Source: Karalla daura
Taxonomy: Eukaryota > Chordata > Actinopteri > Chaetodontiformes > Leiognathidae
Assembly (NCBI GenBank): GCA_029224185.1
Contig: CM055210.1
Span: forward strand, 14,168,900-14,232,899
Direction of reading: 5' to 3'
DNA: 64,000 bases
The notes under the pieces were generated by a model. It worked only from the letters and a program-made list of their open reading frames with translations, was not told the origin of the DNA and searched no databases. This document shows, in pieces, positions 47,998 to 59,978 of the stretch. Every line of letters begins with the position of its first letter. Position 1 is the stretch's first letter. Made by a program: the position numbers and the translations under genes.

Positions 47998-48090
47998 ATG
48001 GAACACTAGTTTCACCAAGGAAAATGCCTCAAATGCTACTGTACAGACTCTGGCACCTTTTCATGCTTATCTGGCAACCACCTTGCTAAA
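47998..48090 (+). repeat. Dispersed repeat R1, copy F
   Basis: TATGGAACACTAGTTTCACC, AATGCCTCAAATGCTACT, TCTGGCACCTTTTCATGC and TTATCTGGCAACCACC, one of the most complete copies. Confidence 0.75.
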
Positions 48091-48229
48091 TGACAAAGTT
48101 TAGCTTATCCAAACTGTTGTCCGTACTGTAGAAACAGTAAATTCCAAACAAATCTTTTGGATGAAAGATGAAACATCTTCAGGAATCTGCAACCCAAACT
48201 AAGAGTTCATTATGGTTTGTTTCTTCACA

Positions 48230-48270
48230 GATCTGGCAACCTTTTCATGCTTATCTGCCAACCACACGCT
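48230..48270 (+). repeat. Dispersed repeat R1, copy G (partial)
   Basis: AGATCTGGCAACCTTTTCAT followed by GCTTATCTGCCAACCACACG, 180 bp from copy F. Confidence 0.6.
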
Positions 48271-48537
48271 TTCCCACAGGAAAATGAGCTGTGCTCACTG
48301 CGATGATGTTTTTGGACCTGCCGCACATCTCCAGACTGCCACTATGAAATGTGTTCTAAAATGTGTTTCCAGCCTTGGTCCCCTTCAACGTTCGGCTAAG
48401 AGTGGAAATTAATCTCCGTTTGGAGCGTGGATGAGCGAGGAGCTTCAGATGAGGATTACACAGATCTGTCCCTGGGATGCGACTGTTTCCACCACAGATG
48501 GGGCTTCTGTCTGAACCAAGCCCCAACCCTCCGAGAC

Positions 48538-48848
48538 GTCACCCGCTGGTTTGTGAAGGGCTGTCTCTGAAGCCTGGAGTTTGGCTCGCAGGCCGCCATC
48601 TTGATTCTTTGGAGCCAGAAGAAACTATGTTTGGTCGAGAGGGGGCGGGGCTGGAGAGGAGTGAGGGGTGGGGCTAAGGTTTGGGTACACCCACTAAACC
48701 ATATGATCTATACTGGCTATCAGAGACGATAACAAGCTAACACAGTCTATGAGCCCAATGAATGGAGGCTTCACCTCTGTGAGGGTCACCTGTCAATCAC
48801 TCCTGAACAGACATGTCAATCAAATAGACACGCCCCTAATTATTCAGC
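48538..48848 (+). repeat. Dispersed repeat R2, copy 2
   Basis: GTCACCCGCTGGTTTGTGAA, GCCTGGAGTTTGGCTCGCAG, GCCGCCATCTTGATTCTTTG, GTCAATCAAATAGACACGCC. It is longer than copy 1 because of an internal GGGGCGGGG-containing segment. It lies in serpin intron 1, antisense. Confidence 0.75.
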
Positions 48849-49188
48849 TATTTGACAGTAGTTCTTAAAAACAACCAGACCTACACTCTGGCATTAGAAA
48901 CTTAAGATATTAAAACTGTATTGAGTTGTGAAAAACTGTATTGAATAAGTATTGGTGGTATTCTCAATGGCTTCACTTTTCAGGCTTTTAAAACTACGTC
49001 CATTTTCTTTTTTTTTTTGTCTTTTTTTTTGTCCAGTCCGTGGTCTAAACTGACTGAATGGCTTCGTTGCTCGGACACGCTGACTTCTGCTGCATCCGCC
49101 ACGTTTGCCCGTCACAGAGCGCGGACGCGGGCCAGAGCTGACGAGCTGGAGCGCTCCGAGCACAGATGTTAGGAGACGACGCCGAGGG

Positions 49189-49209
49189 GGAGAGAGAGAG
49201 GGAGAGAGA

Positions 49210-49249
<40 letters not shown>

Positions 49250-49251
49250 GT
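49189..49251. repeat. Degenerate (GA)n array
   Basis: GA units broken by periodic GGGAGA steps. Confidence 0.92.
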
Positions 49252-49372
49252 CTGGACACTTGTTACTCAATTATTTAAGATGACACATCACCCCCCAATG
49301 GAAGATGAATAAGCTCTCAGTGATGGACCCCAGAATCATCCTTTATCTGCTGTGTCCACCAGCTGGAGTCCA

Positions 49373-49407
<35 letters not shown>
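49373..49407. repeat. (CA)n microsatellite
   Basis: About 17 CA units. Confidence 0.95.
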
Positions 49408-49409
<2 letters not shown>

Positions 49410-50419
49410 GCACATGGGTGGCCATGCTGGCACACGCTCTGCAGTGTGTGGGCTCTCGGAGTCTGAACACTGAAAACACTTCGTCTGCACGCTATATTAA
49501 TATTCTGAGACGCGACTCATCCGATGCAGAAAAACAACTTCTTCTCCTTCTACGGATTTTCTCCGTAATTACACTTCTACTTACTCTACCTCACGCGTGC
49601 TCCCCCGTCGCAGTCTGCTGGGGGCGTGCGGTCCGGTTACCGTCTCCTATTTGTTTAACAGGCCGCTCCACTGACAGACTCCGTGGGGTTCTCGGTATAA
49701 ATTCAGTTTATAATCCCGTCTAGCGTCCATGTTTCATGTCCGCGGCCAAGCGTTTATGGCGCTGGACGGTCCACCACTTCATCAAATATTCAGCTGTTTG
49801 CACAGGCTTTTATCTCTTTATTTATTTATTATTTATTTATTTGTTGAGCACATTTAGTGTCCCAGCCAAGATTGGACCATTCTGGACACACGAATAAATC
49901 ATGACATGTTTGCATGCTGTTCACTCATTCATTCGTTTTCGTAACCTGCTTTGTATGTAATTGGTGTCATGGGAGTCAGATGGAGTCTGACCCTCTTATA
50001 TTCACTCCCAGGGGAGCAACTTGGAGTTTCCAATCAGCCTGATCATGCATGTTTTTAGAAATCTGAGAACCCTGAGAGCATGTGAACTACATGGAAATAG
50101 CCACGCTCATTGTAAAAAGGTGAATCCAGGGAATTCTGATTTAAGATTCAGTGGGAATTTCCTGTATATACAAGGACATGCAGAAGAACCTAAATGCTGC
50201 TTCTCTCTCTACTATAGACAATGTTGTAAATATAAAACTAATGCTTTAAAACACTGTTTTTCGTGTTCAGATTGATCTGAAAGTTGGACGTTGATTCTTT
50301 TTTTCGGTCGAATAAGCTCTGATCACTTGCTACGGCCCTGTTATGGGAGTACGATACGAGGATGCTGAGGTTACCATGGCGATGAGAGCGTGGAGACGAG
50401 CTCCAGGCGACCAGCTCAC

Positions 50420-51053
50420 CTGTGACGTGCACGGCGTTGGCCAGGAACAGGGCTCCAGCCTCGGCTTGGACCTCAGCCTCCATCGGAGCCACCTCTCGTC
50501 CTCCTAGCCCAGCTTTAGCCCAGCTACTGACCTCCTTCAGGTCTCCTCCTTCTCCCACCTCCTTCTTCAGGACCTGGTGCTTGACCCCAAACGAGGCCTC
50601 ACAGTCCTTCAGAAAAGATGGACGGACCGTGGGAGTTTCCTTGGAGAACAAGGCCGAGGAGGTGAGGAGATGGTAGCTGGAGCCGTTGGCTCGGATGAAG
50701 CTCTGCAAGGCCGTGGATAGAAGTGAACCGGAGGAGGGAGAGGAGGAGGAGGAGGAAGAGGAGGGCGTTTCCAGCAGATCTTGGAGCTGCTTGGCAGTGC
50801 TTCCTGCAGATCCTCCACCCAGGGCTCGAAGCGAGGAGGCCACCAGCAGCGGGGAGAACAAGGTGTTCACTGTGCTGGGGTCAGAGCGGAGGGTCTGGTA
50901 GAGGCGGAGGCCCAGAGTCCAGCTGGGGTCACCTCCAGGAGAAGGAGGAGTAGCTGCAGGGTTCTCCTTCTTCTTCTTAGGGGACCCATCACCCTGCACC
51001 AGCAGAACCAGTGACGAGACCAGGAGGCATACAGGAAGTCCAGACAGCAGCAT
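50420..51053 (-). CDS. serpinh2: Hsp47-like collagen-chaperone serpin (clade H), coding exon 1
   Basis: First coding exon, residues 1-211 plus one base of codon 212. The product should be an ER-resident serpin that binds folding procollagen, as Hsp47/SERPINH1 does. Residues 1-20 are a hydrophobic signal peptide, followed by a lysine-rich stretch (26-29) and a serpin N-terminal fold with the recognisable FSPLLVASSLRALGGGSAGST (helix B region). A poly-Ser tract (98-105), coded by a GGA-type microsatellite, lies between helices. An N-glycosylation sequon NGSS is at 123. The ATG has G at -3 and is the first ATG after a good acceptor (TTTTATCTTCCAG at 51089-51077), so 51076-51054 is 5'UTR and an upstream noncoding exon is expected, as in SERPINH1. 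The exon ends ACAG|GTGAGC (donor at 50419). The four joined exons give 427 residues against about 418 in SERPINH1. It is more diverged than serpinh1a/b, so serpinh2 is the likeliest symbol. The family is certain and the exact paralogue is not. Confidence 0.93.
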
Positions 51054-51076
51054 GGCAGATCAGACAGACAGGGAGT
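51054..51076 (-). other. serpinh2: 5'UTR part of serpin exon carrying the start codon
   Basis: These 23 bases lie between a polypyrimidine-AG acceptor (AG at 51078-51077) and the ATG at 51053. They imply an upstream noncoding exon, expected near the GC-rich block at 52.2-52.5 kb. The donor of that exon could not be fixed by eye; candidates on the minus strand are GTAAAC at 52327-52322 and GTAGAG at 52076-52071. Confidence 0.6.
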
Positions 51077-51294
51077 CTGGAAGATAAAATAAAACGTTTG
51101 CACTTGTGTTTGGGTTACAGGGTTAAGACTTCTTAAAGACTTTCAAAAAGAGTCAGAGAGAGAGATTTTCAGTTGAAAGGCCATGTAATCTTACATGACA
51201 CCATGTTTAGACAAGACGAAAACCAAAATACACACCAGGCAATACTACTTAGGGTTATTAAGGAGATATGAAGTGTTATAACAACAAGGAATCT

Positions 51295-51620
51295 TCTAGT
51301 TGATTTTTAATAACTTTTCAAAACTTCTTCCAAAAAGATTTCAAGCTGTCGCCAGCAACACATCTTCAACTCACTGAACGGTTGTAGTTTGTAAAAATAG
51401 AGCTCAGCCATACAACTGACCTCAGATCAGCTGGGAGGGAACAAAGCTCGAAAGAATACGTTAAACCAAAGGTTAAGTTTATTAAACAAAACCTTTGGTG
51501 GTTACAACACTGAGACTCTCGGTCAAAACTATTTGGAAAGAGCCAGAATACCAACAAAACGCAATACCTCATAAAATCGCAATTTAGACTTCTAAATACA
51601 TTTTAAAGGGGACTTAATTG
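51295..51620 (+). repeat. Dispersed repeat R3, copy 2
   Basis: CAACACATCT, ACAACTGACCTCAGATCAGC, AACAAAGCTC, AAAACTATTTGGAAAGAGCC and TACCTCATAAAATC. It lies upstream of serpin exon 1, antisense. Confidence 0.7.
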
Positions 51621-51835
51621 TTTCCCCAACATTGATTTATCAACTCCTGAAGAAATACTTCATAAAGACCCCCGAAGACGCCCCTGGAACACACTCCCCT
51701 CTCATTTACAGGAACACAAGAACTCCTCCATACACACATTTTGACAGGTTTTAAGCAGTTGTTGCGCTGTTCCAGCTGTTATTGCATTGCTCAGATTGGA
51801 GATGGAGCAATATAAACACAGCCTGGGGGTCTCTC

Positions 51836-51837
<2 letters not shown>

Positions 51838-51869
<32 letters not shown>

Positions 51870-51901
51870 ATCCTCTCTGCAGCACACACACACACACACA
51901 T
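51838..51901. repeat. (TC)n and (CA)n pair
   Basis: About 14 TC units, a 16-bp gap and about nine CA units. Confidence 0.92.
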
Positions 51902-52299
51902 ACAGCTCCTGTTTCCCACAGTCAGATCAGAGCCTCAGCACATCTCTGTACAGCTCTGTACATTCCTCCCACTTGACAACATAGTTATTATCTCCGCAAC
52001 AATTAACTTTGATGAAGTTTCAAGAGGAGAAAGTGGGACTGAATCGGCGCATGTGAAGCAGCGGAGTAGACTCTACAAACTCCTCCTCCTCCTCCTCTTC
52101 CTTCTTTTCTGCAGAGAAAAAAAACATCCCTCCGACATGGGAAAACTTTGGGTGGAAAAGCACGGGTTTTTGTTTCTGTTACCGTCGGTCCGGGTCGGTT
52201 CCGCCTCGGTTTTGGCCTCGGATTGTCTCCGTCGGGTCCCGAGCTGAGGAGGAAGGAGAAGTGGGGCAGGAACCAGAGAGGGCTTTCTCCTTTTTTCCG

Positions 52300-52470
52300 A
52301 CGTGGCAGCTCCTCGGAGGAAGTTTACCCCCTGGTTTCTCCACCTCTGCCTCGGGAAGTTTCCTCGGCGGCTCCAGAAACTTCCCTCGCGACTTCCATGC
52401 AAAAGCGCCTCACGGGCGTTCGCCTGAAAAATGTATCTATCGCGACTTGAAAATATCGCGTCGTTAAATG
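52300..52470 (-). promoter_or_regulatory. serpinh2: Candidate serpin promoter with heat-shock elements
   Basis: Two perfect nGAAnnTTCn heat-shock elements lie at 52354-52363 (GGAAGTTTCC) and 52375-52384 (AGAAACTTCC). A one-mismatch copy is at 52318-52327. All sit in a locally CpG-rich block about 1.3 kb upstream of the start codon. Hsp47 genes are known to be induced by HSF1 through such elements, so position and motif agree. The transcription start is not defined, and no convincing TATA box was seen in the right place. Confidence 0.55.
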
Positions 52471-52666
52471 TCGGGACAGCGTCATAGACGGGCAGGCACA
52501 CAACCATGTAATAAAGTTTATATTTTCTAGGTCTAGCTATCTTCTTCCTTGCAACAGTTGTGACCGTTTTAATGGGTTTTTAAAATCATTTTTCATGCCG
52601 AATAAAGTCAATAATGACAACAAATAAGTGTTAATTTACCAGCTTTCTCCTAGGCTGCCCTGTTTC

Positions 52667-52778
<112 letters not shown>

Positions 52779-54740
52779 GGTACAGAATATCAATGATGTG
52801 GCGTATACATATATTGAGAAAAAGTAACACCTGTTGGGGTTAAAAAGTGTTTTATTTTCCAGTTTTTTTCCAAAATGAATCAGTGTCAATTTACCAATTC
52901 TTTAAAATTGAATTCTCTAAATGTTGGGTTAATGTCAAGTTAATTTGGGTATGCTGATTTGTAGTATGGGTATTGTTCTGTATACTTACAGTACTTAATG
53001 TACACTACTAAAAGTATCATGTATTAGGATGACATTGTGTCAAAGCTTTATTGCACCTGTAGCATTTTCTCTTCATTTAGAGCTGTCTTTTCTAGTCTAT
53101 GCTCCTTTGATTTGCAGCTTTATGGTTATAAAATGCGTACAAACAAATGCCAAAGTAATACAGACAAAGTTATTATGAATATTTACAGCACATGGGAGAC
53201 TGCGGCGTACAGATGAGTCAAATACTGCACAGAGAAGTGGGGAGTCAGTGTACATTTTAAACAGGAAACATACATTTATGCTGTACAAAACCATGAAAAC
53301 CATAATTAAGTATCACAAAGCCTGAGCGGAGTTATATTATAGCTGCTCCCCGGGACTCTGGCGAGGAGGCATGTGTTGTAATGTCAGGCCTGGTGAAGGC
53401 TTTAAAACGAACAAAAACCCACCAGTGGCAGTAAATGAGGCGTCTCTCCATACATCCCAAAAAAAAGGAAGAAAAAAAAAAGAGGGAGCTTTGTGGGTTT
53501 TGCAGGGATAATCAGCCCTCTTGTTCTTGGCTGTCAATCAGGCTGCAGTTCCCCCTCCACTCAAGGGGGGTCGCTAATGTTCTTCTCACACAGGCTGCAA
53601 AGTCAGGGCCTCCACCTCTTCACCTCCACACCCAGGCAGGTGAGAGAGATCTATCTGGTTCTACGTATTTTGTATCTATCTATGTATCTATGGTAGACAT
53701 TATATCAATGATGTGACATATTTATGATGTTTAAAGTTGGACAGTTTCAACACTGTCCAACAAACATTTTCATTATTTCTAAATTCATTTAGTTTTTCAA
53801 AGTTTGTCGCCTCAAGGCAGTTCTGTACCAGTCGTTGACAAACTGAAATATCTGACATTTTCATGCAGCAAAAAAATATTGAAAAACATGTATTTCTTTA
53901 ACCGATTTGTCTGTAATTATACAAATAAACAAAACCTTCCCTTATCATCTTCCATCTATATGTTAACCACATCCTTTTAAATCTATACTTTATGTGTGTG
54001 TAATCATGTTGCAAATATCCAAATTCCTGTATATACATACATATACTGTATATACATACCATATACTGTATATATACATATCCTTTATATAGCCATACTG
54101 TACATGATTATTCTAATGTGTAGTTCATATTCCATTATCTTCATGGTACTTCTCTAAAATACAGTACACGTTTATGCTTTCTTAAAGATTAGATCTAAAG
54201 CCATTTCACAAGCCTAATTTATTTATTACACATTTCACATTTTACACACTTTTTATGCAGGTTTATGTGAGGTCTGCACATAAGGTGAAAGAGGAGCAAA
54301 ATAAAAGACCCGCTGGGGGTCATATTACCGCTTTTTTATTTTTATATTTTTTGCATTTTTATTGCAGATTGAGTCCCTCTGCCCCAAACCAATCCAACAG
54401 GTGTCTCATTTAATTCCCCCCAAAAAAGTGAAATAGGCTTCATGTGACCGTGGAGTTAAAGGTACGTGACTGTCAAATGATTTTTATTTTAGCACTTTAG
54501 CAGGGCACCTCTACAACGTAACACACTCCACTTCTTTTTCTTTTCTTTTTTTTGCAGAATATAGTCGACTGTCAGGAGGAAAGTAGGGCACGCCGCACAG
54601 GCCTGTGATATGACTGACCCTTCCAAATGTCCTCATTGTGTATTCTTCCCTCATTTCTTCCCTAAATTGTACTACGTTCCCTCTGCCTACAGCAGAACAA
54701 GTGGACGGAGGAGCCGATAACTTGTAACACACGACTGCTG

Positions 54741-54779
54741 GATTGGGGAGGTGTGGGGTGGGGTGTGGGGGAGGGGGGG
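54741..54779. repeat. G-rich block
   Basis: Six runs of four to seven G separated by one to four bases, a strong quadruplex-type pattern on the plus strand. Confidence 0.88.
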
Positions 54780-55042
54780 CTTATTTCCCAAATTGAAGGA
54801 TGGAGAATGGTCATATACGGCCCTTAATCAATAAACGTAGACGCAGACTAAGGAGGGCTAGCGAAGGATCAGAGAGAGGATATGGAGGAAGATAACTGCC
54901 CGAGACCACCAATGCTCTGCAATCAGGCCGAACATGACAGCCTGTAGACCCAACCAATTATTTACCACAGCCGAATCAATAGAGCTCTCTCCCAAAGATA
55001 ACCATCAGCAGCAATATCTGGAACACATTCACAGCAGAGAGC

Positions 55043-55045
<3 letters not shown>

Positions 55046-55084
<39 letters not shown>
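55046..55084. repeat. (CA)n microsatellite
   Basis: About 19 CA units. Confidence 0.95.
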
Positions 55085-55087
<3 letters not shown>

Positions 55088-56489
55088 GCCCAGCCGCTCT
55101 CACTCTCTCTCGGAAACACACACACGTCGCCCTCGGAGACACTTAGTTATCACACTGGCCTGGAAATAAGACACAAATCATTAAATTAGAACATTTGCAC
55201 AGCAAAGGGAAGATGTGTGTGTGTGTGTGTGTATGTGTGTGAGGACCTGAAACCACATCACAGGACCACTTACCCGTACCTTAGCGTACACACATAAGCC
55301 GCATTTGCATCGCAGGAACTAGTTCCTAGTTCTGGGAAGTAGTTCCCGGAACTATGTGTGTTTTGACCACAGGAACCAGGAGCTAAATCTCAAGTTAGTG
55401 GGTTAAGTTATTTAGTTACTGAGGGGTTCTGAGGAGTGATGGGGGCTTGGTCTGCATGTCTCCACCACAATGGAAGGACGACAAGATACAGGCTTTACTC
55501 TGGGTCCGTGAAACACTTAAGAAGCTAAAGCTAACGAAGCTAAAGCTAAAGAAGGAAATGCTGAAGGACAAAAAGGGTAAAAGCTCACGACAAAATTATA
55601 TTTATTCGTGACACTGGCAGGCTGTGTAATGTGTGCAACCGTCACCGGAGGAGTCGATGCCCCCCTCTCCTCCCACCCGGCTCCCCCATCCTCCCTCACC
55701 CCCCCCTCACCCGACTCCCTGCGGAGCCACATCACAGCCAGCCTCGTCTGTAATGAGCAGCGACAGGCAGAAGATTCAGAGAAGCTGAGCTGGTTGTAAA
55801 AACGAGTCCCCCGGGGGGTCGGGGAAGTGGCTAGAAACCTGAGAAGTCAAAAAGGGAAGCGTACTTCGAGTGAACTCTGACCCCACCGCCCCACCACCCC
55901 CCTCCCTGTTTCGCCCTCACCTGCCCTCCCCTCAGACCCCTGATTCAGTTTTCCAGCTCCAGATGTCATTGTCTCAGGCAGTAAAAGCTGTATTAAGCGC
56001 CCCCGTGGCTGAAGGAGCCTCGACACCTTCTCGGTGAAACATGTTATGGTCACTGCCAACTGGCCCTCGGGCTGCAACCATAACCCCCCCCCCCCCGAAT
56101 AAAACCAAGTGCCCTACCCTATATCTCCTCCACCAACATCTTGGAGCGTTTATGTAATTCTCCCCTTCTCCTTTTTCCAGTTACTCTTTTGTAAAATTAG
56201 ATATTCCACTTAGCTCTTCTCACTCCATACGTACCCCAACTCTTCCTCTTTCCCTTCCTCTCCTCCTCCTCCTCTCTTCTTCCTCTCCACTTCTGAGACA
56301 GGAGATGAAGCAGACCTCAAACTTTTTCCTGTGAATGTGAATATCTAGCCTCCTCCCACGATGCTCACACTTCTTCATTCCATTCCTTGAATTTCTATGA
56401 GCGAACTTCCCAAATTTTCATGTACAAGTCAATGAAATGTGGATTATGTCAAACCAAAAAGTTGACAAATGTGACATGGGGGCTCAAAT

Positions 56490-56700
56490 AACCAATTTAC
56501 TCAAACAAGAACTTTTTTTCAAATCCAATCAAACTATCTAATAAAACCTTGGAAAAAAACAAGTTTGGATGTCCATTCTCCTCAAAGTAGAGTCTTGACT
56601 TTAAGTAGAATTACAGTTCATAGACAAAACAATGGGAAGTAGCAGTTGTGCTTTCTGGCATTTGTAGATACTTTTGCTTTTATTTTTGTGTAAAAACGGT
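56490..56700 (+). repeat. Dispersed repeat R4, copy 3 (partial)
   Basis: ATCTAATAAAACCTTGG, GATGTCCATTCTCCTCAAAG, TAGAGTCTTG and GCATTTGTAGATACTTTTGC parallel the middle and end of the 41-kb copy. Confidence 0.45.
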
Positions 56701-56798
56701 GAAGGAAACACACCTCCCATCTCTCCGTTATCTCATGTGTCCTCCAGGCGGTTTGTTCAGAACAAACAGCTTTGGATCTCATCAGTCCGTCCACCCCG

Positions 56799-56842
56799 TC
56801 CTCCTCCTCCTCCTCCTCCTCCTCCTCCTCCTCCTCCTCCTC
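56799..56842. repeat. (TCC)n microsatellite
   Basis: About 14 TCC units. Confidence 0.95.
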
Positions 56843-57597
56843 AGCTCTGCTCCGGCCTGTCGGCGCCTCTGGCCTGTTTCACCGTGGAGCGAGACCTGCC
56901 GGATCAAACCCGTCTGGAAGTAAAGAGGGAAGGGCCCCGCCGGGTCCTGTTGGTTTACATCAAGCCCTGACCCCTCAGGGGTCTTTTCAAATTAGAGCTC
57001 TTACTTAATGTCTGGCCAAAGCTGCTAAGCTGCAACTGTGACTTTCTCTCTTTTTTTTCCTTTTTTTTCTGAAGTATGACTTTAACCCAGGTATCCCTGC
57101 AGAGCCTGTGCCAAACCTTGACTTGTAAATTAAGACCCAGATTTATAAAGAAATTTTGACAAATCCAGTCAAATAAAACAAAGAGATGAGCTCCCCTAGA
57201 AACTGTATGACCTATGAACACACCTTCTTGTCTATTAGCATTGTAAGGACCAACGATAGGACCTATTGAGACCCATATGTAAATATGGTCTCGATTGACA
57301 GATCTGTTTTTTATAGGATGGCTTAGAATTATCTTGTAATCTTGTTTCACAGGGTTAATTAAGGGTCACTGGGACCCGTGTTAGTTTGTTTTGTCAGGAG
57401 CTTCTCAACTCACAAACACCAAAAAAGAGAGAAAAAAAACCAAAATGGAGACAAAAATAAAAGCAGACAGAATGTTTTCAACCTTGCAAAAGCTAAAACG
57501 GGATGTTTAGATGTGCTTTGGTGAAGATCTAAAAATACTTATTTTTTGGATGATGTGATTTGGGGGAGTGGGAGATGAGTGTGTCCCCTGACTACTG

Positions 57598-57601
<4 letters not shown>

Positions 57602-57686
<85 letters not shown>
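57602..57686. repeat. (TC)n microsatellite
   Basis: About 42 perfect TC units, the longest dinucleotide run in the window. Confidence 0.97.
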
Positions 57687-57690
<4 letters not shown>

Positions 57691-58566
57691 CTAGGGCAGA
57701 ACTTTTTGGAGGCAACGCACACCAGGAGGACAGATGGAAAGAGAGGGGGTACGTGTGTTTAATCGATGCAGGGACGAAAAGGTGGAGGAAAGGGTGAAGA
57801 AGGTCATTGTCGGCCGGGGTCGGAGGTGTGTGTGGGGGGGGTCCGATGTCGAACAGTCCCACAGTCACAGACACATCTGCTCTTCATCTCCAACGTGAGC
57901 TGTAAATGTTTCCTGCTGCCTCCTGTGAAAGTGTCTGTAGATTCCCTGAGAAACAGACTTTTTTTCTCACCTCCTCCTCCTCCTTCTTTTTTCATTAGAA
58001 GTTTCTATAAATTACCCGAACTTCAGGAGTTTACACAGAAGTACAAAAGAGAGGGTACACACACACATACGTTTTTTTTTTTTAATGGGCACGCACACAT
58101 AGCCACACACGGAGAAAAAGGCAAATAAAGTGGCTTTTAATGCGCTCGGTGACTCAGCGCAGAAAAAGCAAATGCCAAGCACCCACAAGAGTACACAGCT
58201 GCTTGGAGCAAGTGTTGACAACTATCTTTATAGGAATTAAATATTGCTCTTAACACCACCCCGAGCAACCGCCACACACCTGTGACTCAGATCACTCAGG
58301 CTCGACGACGTTAAGTCCACACGCCTGCAACGCACACACACACACACACACACAAAAGACATGCTACACACCTACACACAGACGGCTGTCAGAAAGACAC
58401 GGACACACACACACACCTTTAGGAGACAGATATGCTGACACCCTCACACACCAACATTTTCACACACACACACACACTTGTATCCTCTGGCAGTGCGTTT
58501 GCCAGCAGCCAGCTGGTACTGTCATGTCTGATAGGCTGGAACAGAGACAGAGATGGAGATGAGGCC

Positions 58567-58589
58567 GAGAGAGAGAGACAGAGAGAGAC

Positions 58590-58622
<33 letters not shown>
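58567..58622. repeat. (GA)n array with periodic GACA
   Basis: GAGAGACA units repeat four times before pure GA. Confidence 0.93.
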
Positions 58623-58623
<1 letters not shown>

Positions 58624-59978
58624 GGAGGCGAGTTGGGAAAACGTCTCCAGCCCCAGTGCATTAGTGAGATTGCGAAAACTGTATCAAACCCTGGCAACTC
58701 ATTACACCGTCTCATCCGAGTCCCCGGGGAGTTTTTTAGGAATCCCTCTGAAACTATACGGCCATCTAAGATGCCATCTCTCTTTTATTTCTACCTTCTT
58801 TATTCTTTTTTTTATTTATTTGCCTTTTCTTCCCCCGCTGGCTCAATTTTTTGCACGATTGCTTTTGTTTATTATTAATTTTTTTTAACATTAACTTATT
58901 ACTTCTCTTATTTTCATTTTACACTACTCATTACTTATTATTCTGACTTACTGTATTATCACGGCTTACTTCCTCATTACTTACTATACCAGATAGAATA
59001 TCGACATTCTATTCTATTCTGTATCTACGTATTGTACTAGTAGAATTGTGGTATCTCGTCTCATCTTATTGACCGACCTCTGATATTTTTTATCTCAACT
59101 TTGTAACTTTTAGTCGTGACAGTGATAAATGTCGCTCTCTGACAGCGAGCGCCTGTGTTTTTTGTAACAGGAGCTGTGTTGTTTGTTTTTTTTTAATAAA
59201 AGCGAAATGAAGATTTTCTTTTTTTATTTCTCCCTCCCTCCTCCTCATCCTGCTCCTCTTCCTCGCTGCCCTGGCGAGATAAAACAGCCGTAATTAAAAT
59301 GTTGTTGATCAAGACAAATCGCTCGGCAATTATTCTACCAATGTGATTTCTTGCCTTTTTCACTCTTCAAAAAATACAACTTCAAAATTGCCAACAAACA
59401 AAGCAGCGGAAAAAAAAATGTGATCATGATAATAATTTTTTTCTATTATTATTTAAATTTCTGTCTTCGAGCACCGGACGATTTTCTGACTCCGTAATGT
59501 GGAAAAATGTGGAACTTGGGAGGATTGATGGCCACGTAAGAAGGAGGCTGATAAAGGTCACGGATTCCTTAATGCGACACACGCTGTCCATGGCAGACAA
59601 ATGGTCCTTGAAATTCAGCATCTAGTGTAATTCTCCTTTCGCTGATGTTTTTTCTTCTTTTTTTTTGTGTCGGATCCGAGGAGACACAAAGTCTCTGGGA
59701 CGAGACTTAATGGGTTTCAATCTGCTCCGTCTTTGGAGACGTGCACCAGTTAATACACTTATACCCAAAGTGCTTCGGTCCGGCCAGCTCTTCAGTTTGG
59801 CTCCCTATAGAAAAACAACACATCATTAAGTCATGGAGACAGATATCAAGGGAAATGATGTCGTGTCGGACCGAGAAAGTAAAAGAAAACTCCTACGTGC
59901 TGCTAAAACACGGAGACAGAGAGAGTTTTGTGATGTTTTTTGCCTGTAATGAATACAAACCTGAAGTAGCGCAACGCT

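Larger units (their letters stand above)
42971..50419 (-). other. serpinh2: Serpin intron 1 (7.4 kb)
   Basis: A GT-AG intron between coding exons 1 and 2. It contains a tRNA-like SINE (45.6-45.9 kb), dispersed repeat copies at 44.2, 48.0, 48.2 and 48.5 kb, a diverged tandem duplication (44.29-44.47 kb), a G-rich run (46.46 kb), a homopolymer pair C/T (46.68 kb) and CA or GA repeats. No supported coding exon lies inside it. Confidence 0.85.
51077..52300 (-). other. serpinh2: Probable 5'UTR intron of the serpin
   Basis: Sequence between the acceptor at 51078-51077 and the promoter block. It holds a dispersed repeat copy (51.3-51.6 kb), a TC repeat next to a CA repeat (51838-51901), and a TCC run at 52081-52099. 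The upstream donor is not determined. Confidence 0.45.
52800..59978. other. Gene-free DNA upstream of the serpin
   Basis: No coding exon was recognised. It holds AT-rich palindromic TATACATA/TGTATATA sequence (54.03-54.09 kb), a G-rich block (54741-54779), CA (55046-55084), TCC (56799-56842), TC (57602-57686) and GA (58567-58622). The rest is low-complexity or single-copy noncoding DNA. Confidence 0.65.

Noticed and set aside
50422..51014. Plus-strand and other-frame ORFs over serpin exon 1
   Set aside because: They are shadows of the coding exon, with no homology.
52073..52507. 144-residue minus-strand ORF
   Set aside because: It lies in the GC-rich promoter/5'UTR block, with low complexity at its end and no homology. 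It is more likely noncoding leader or promoter sequence.
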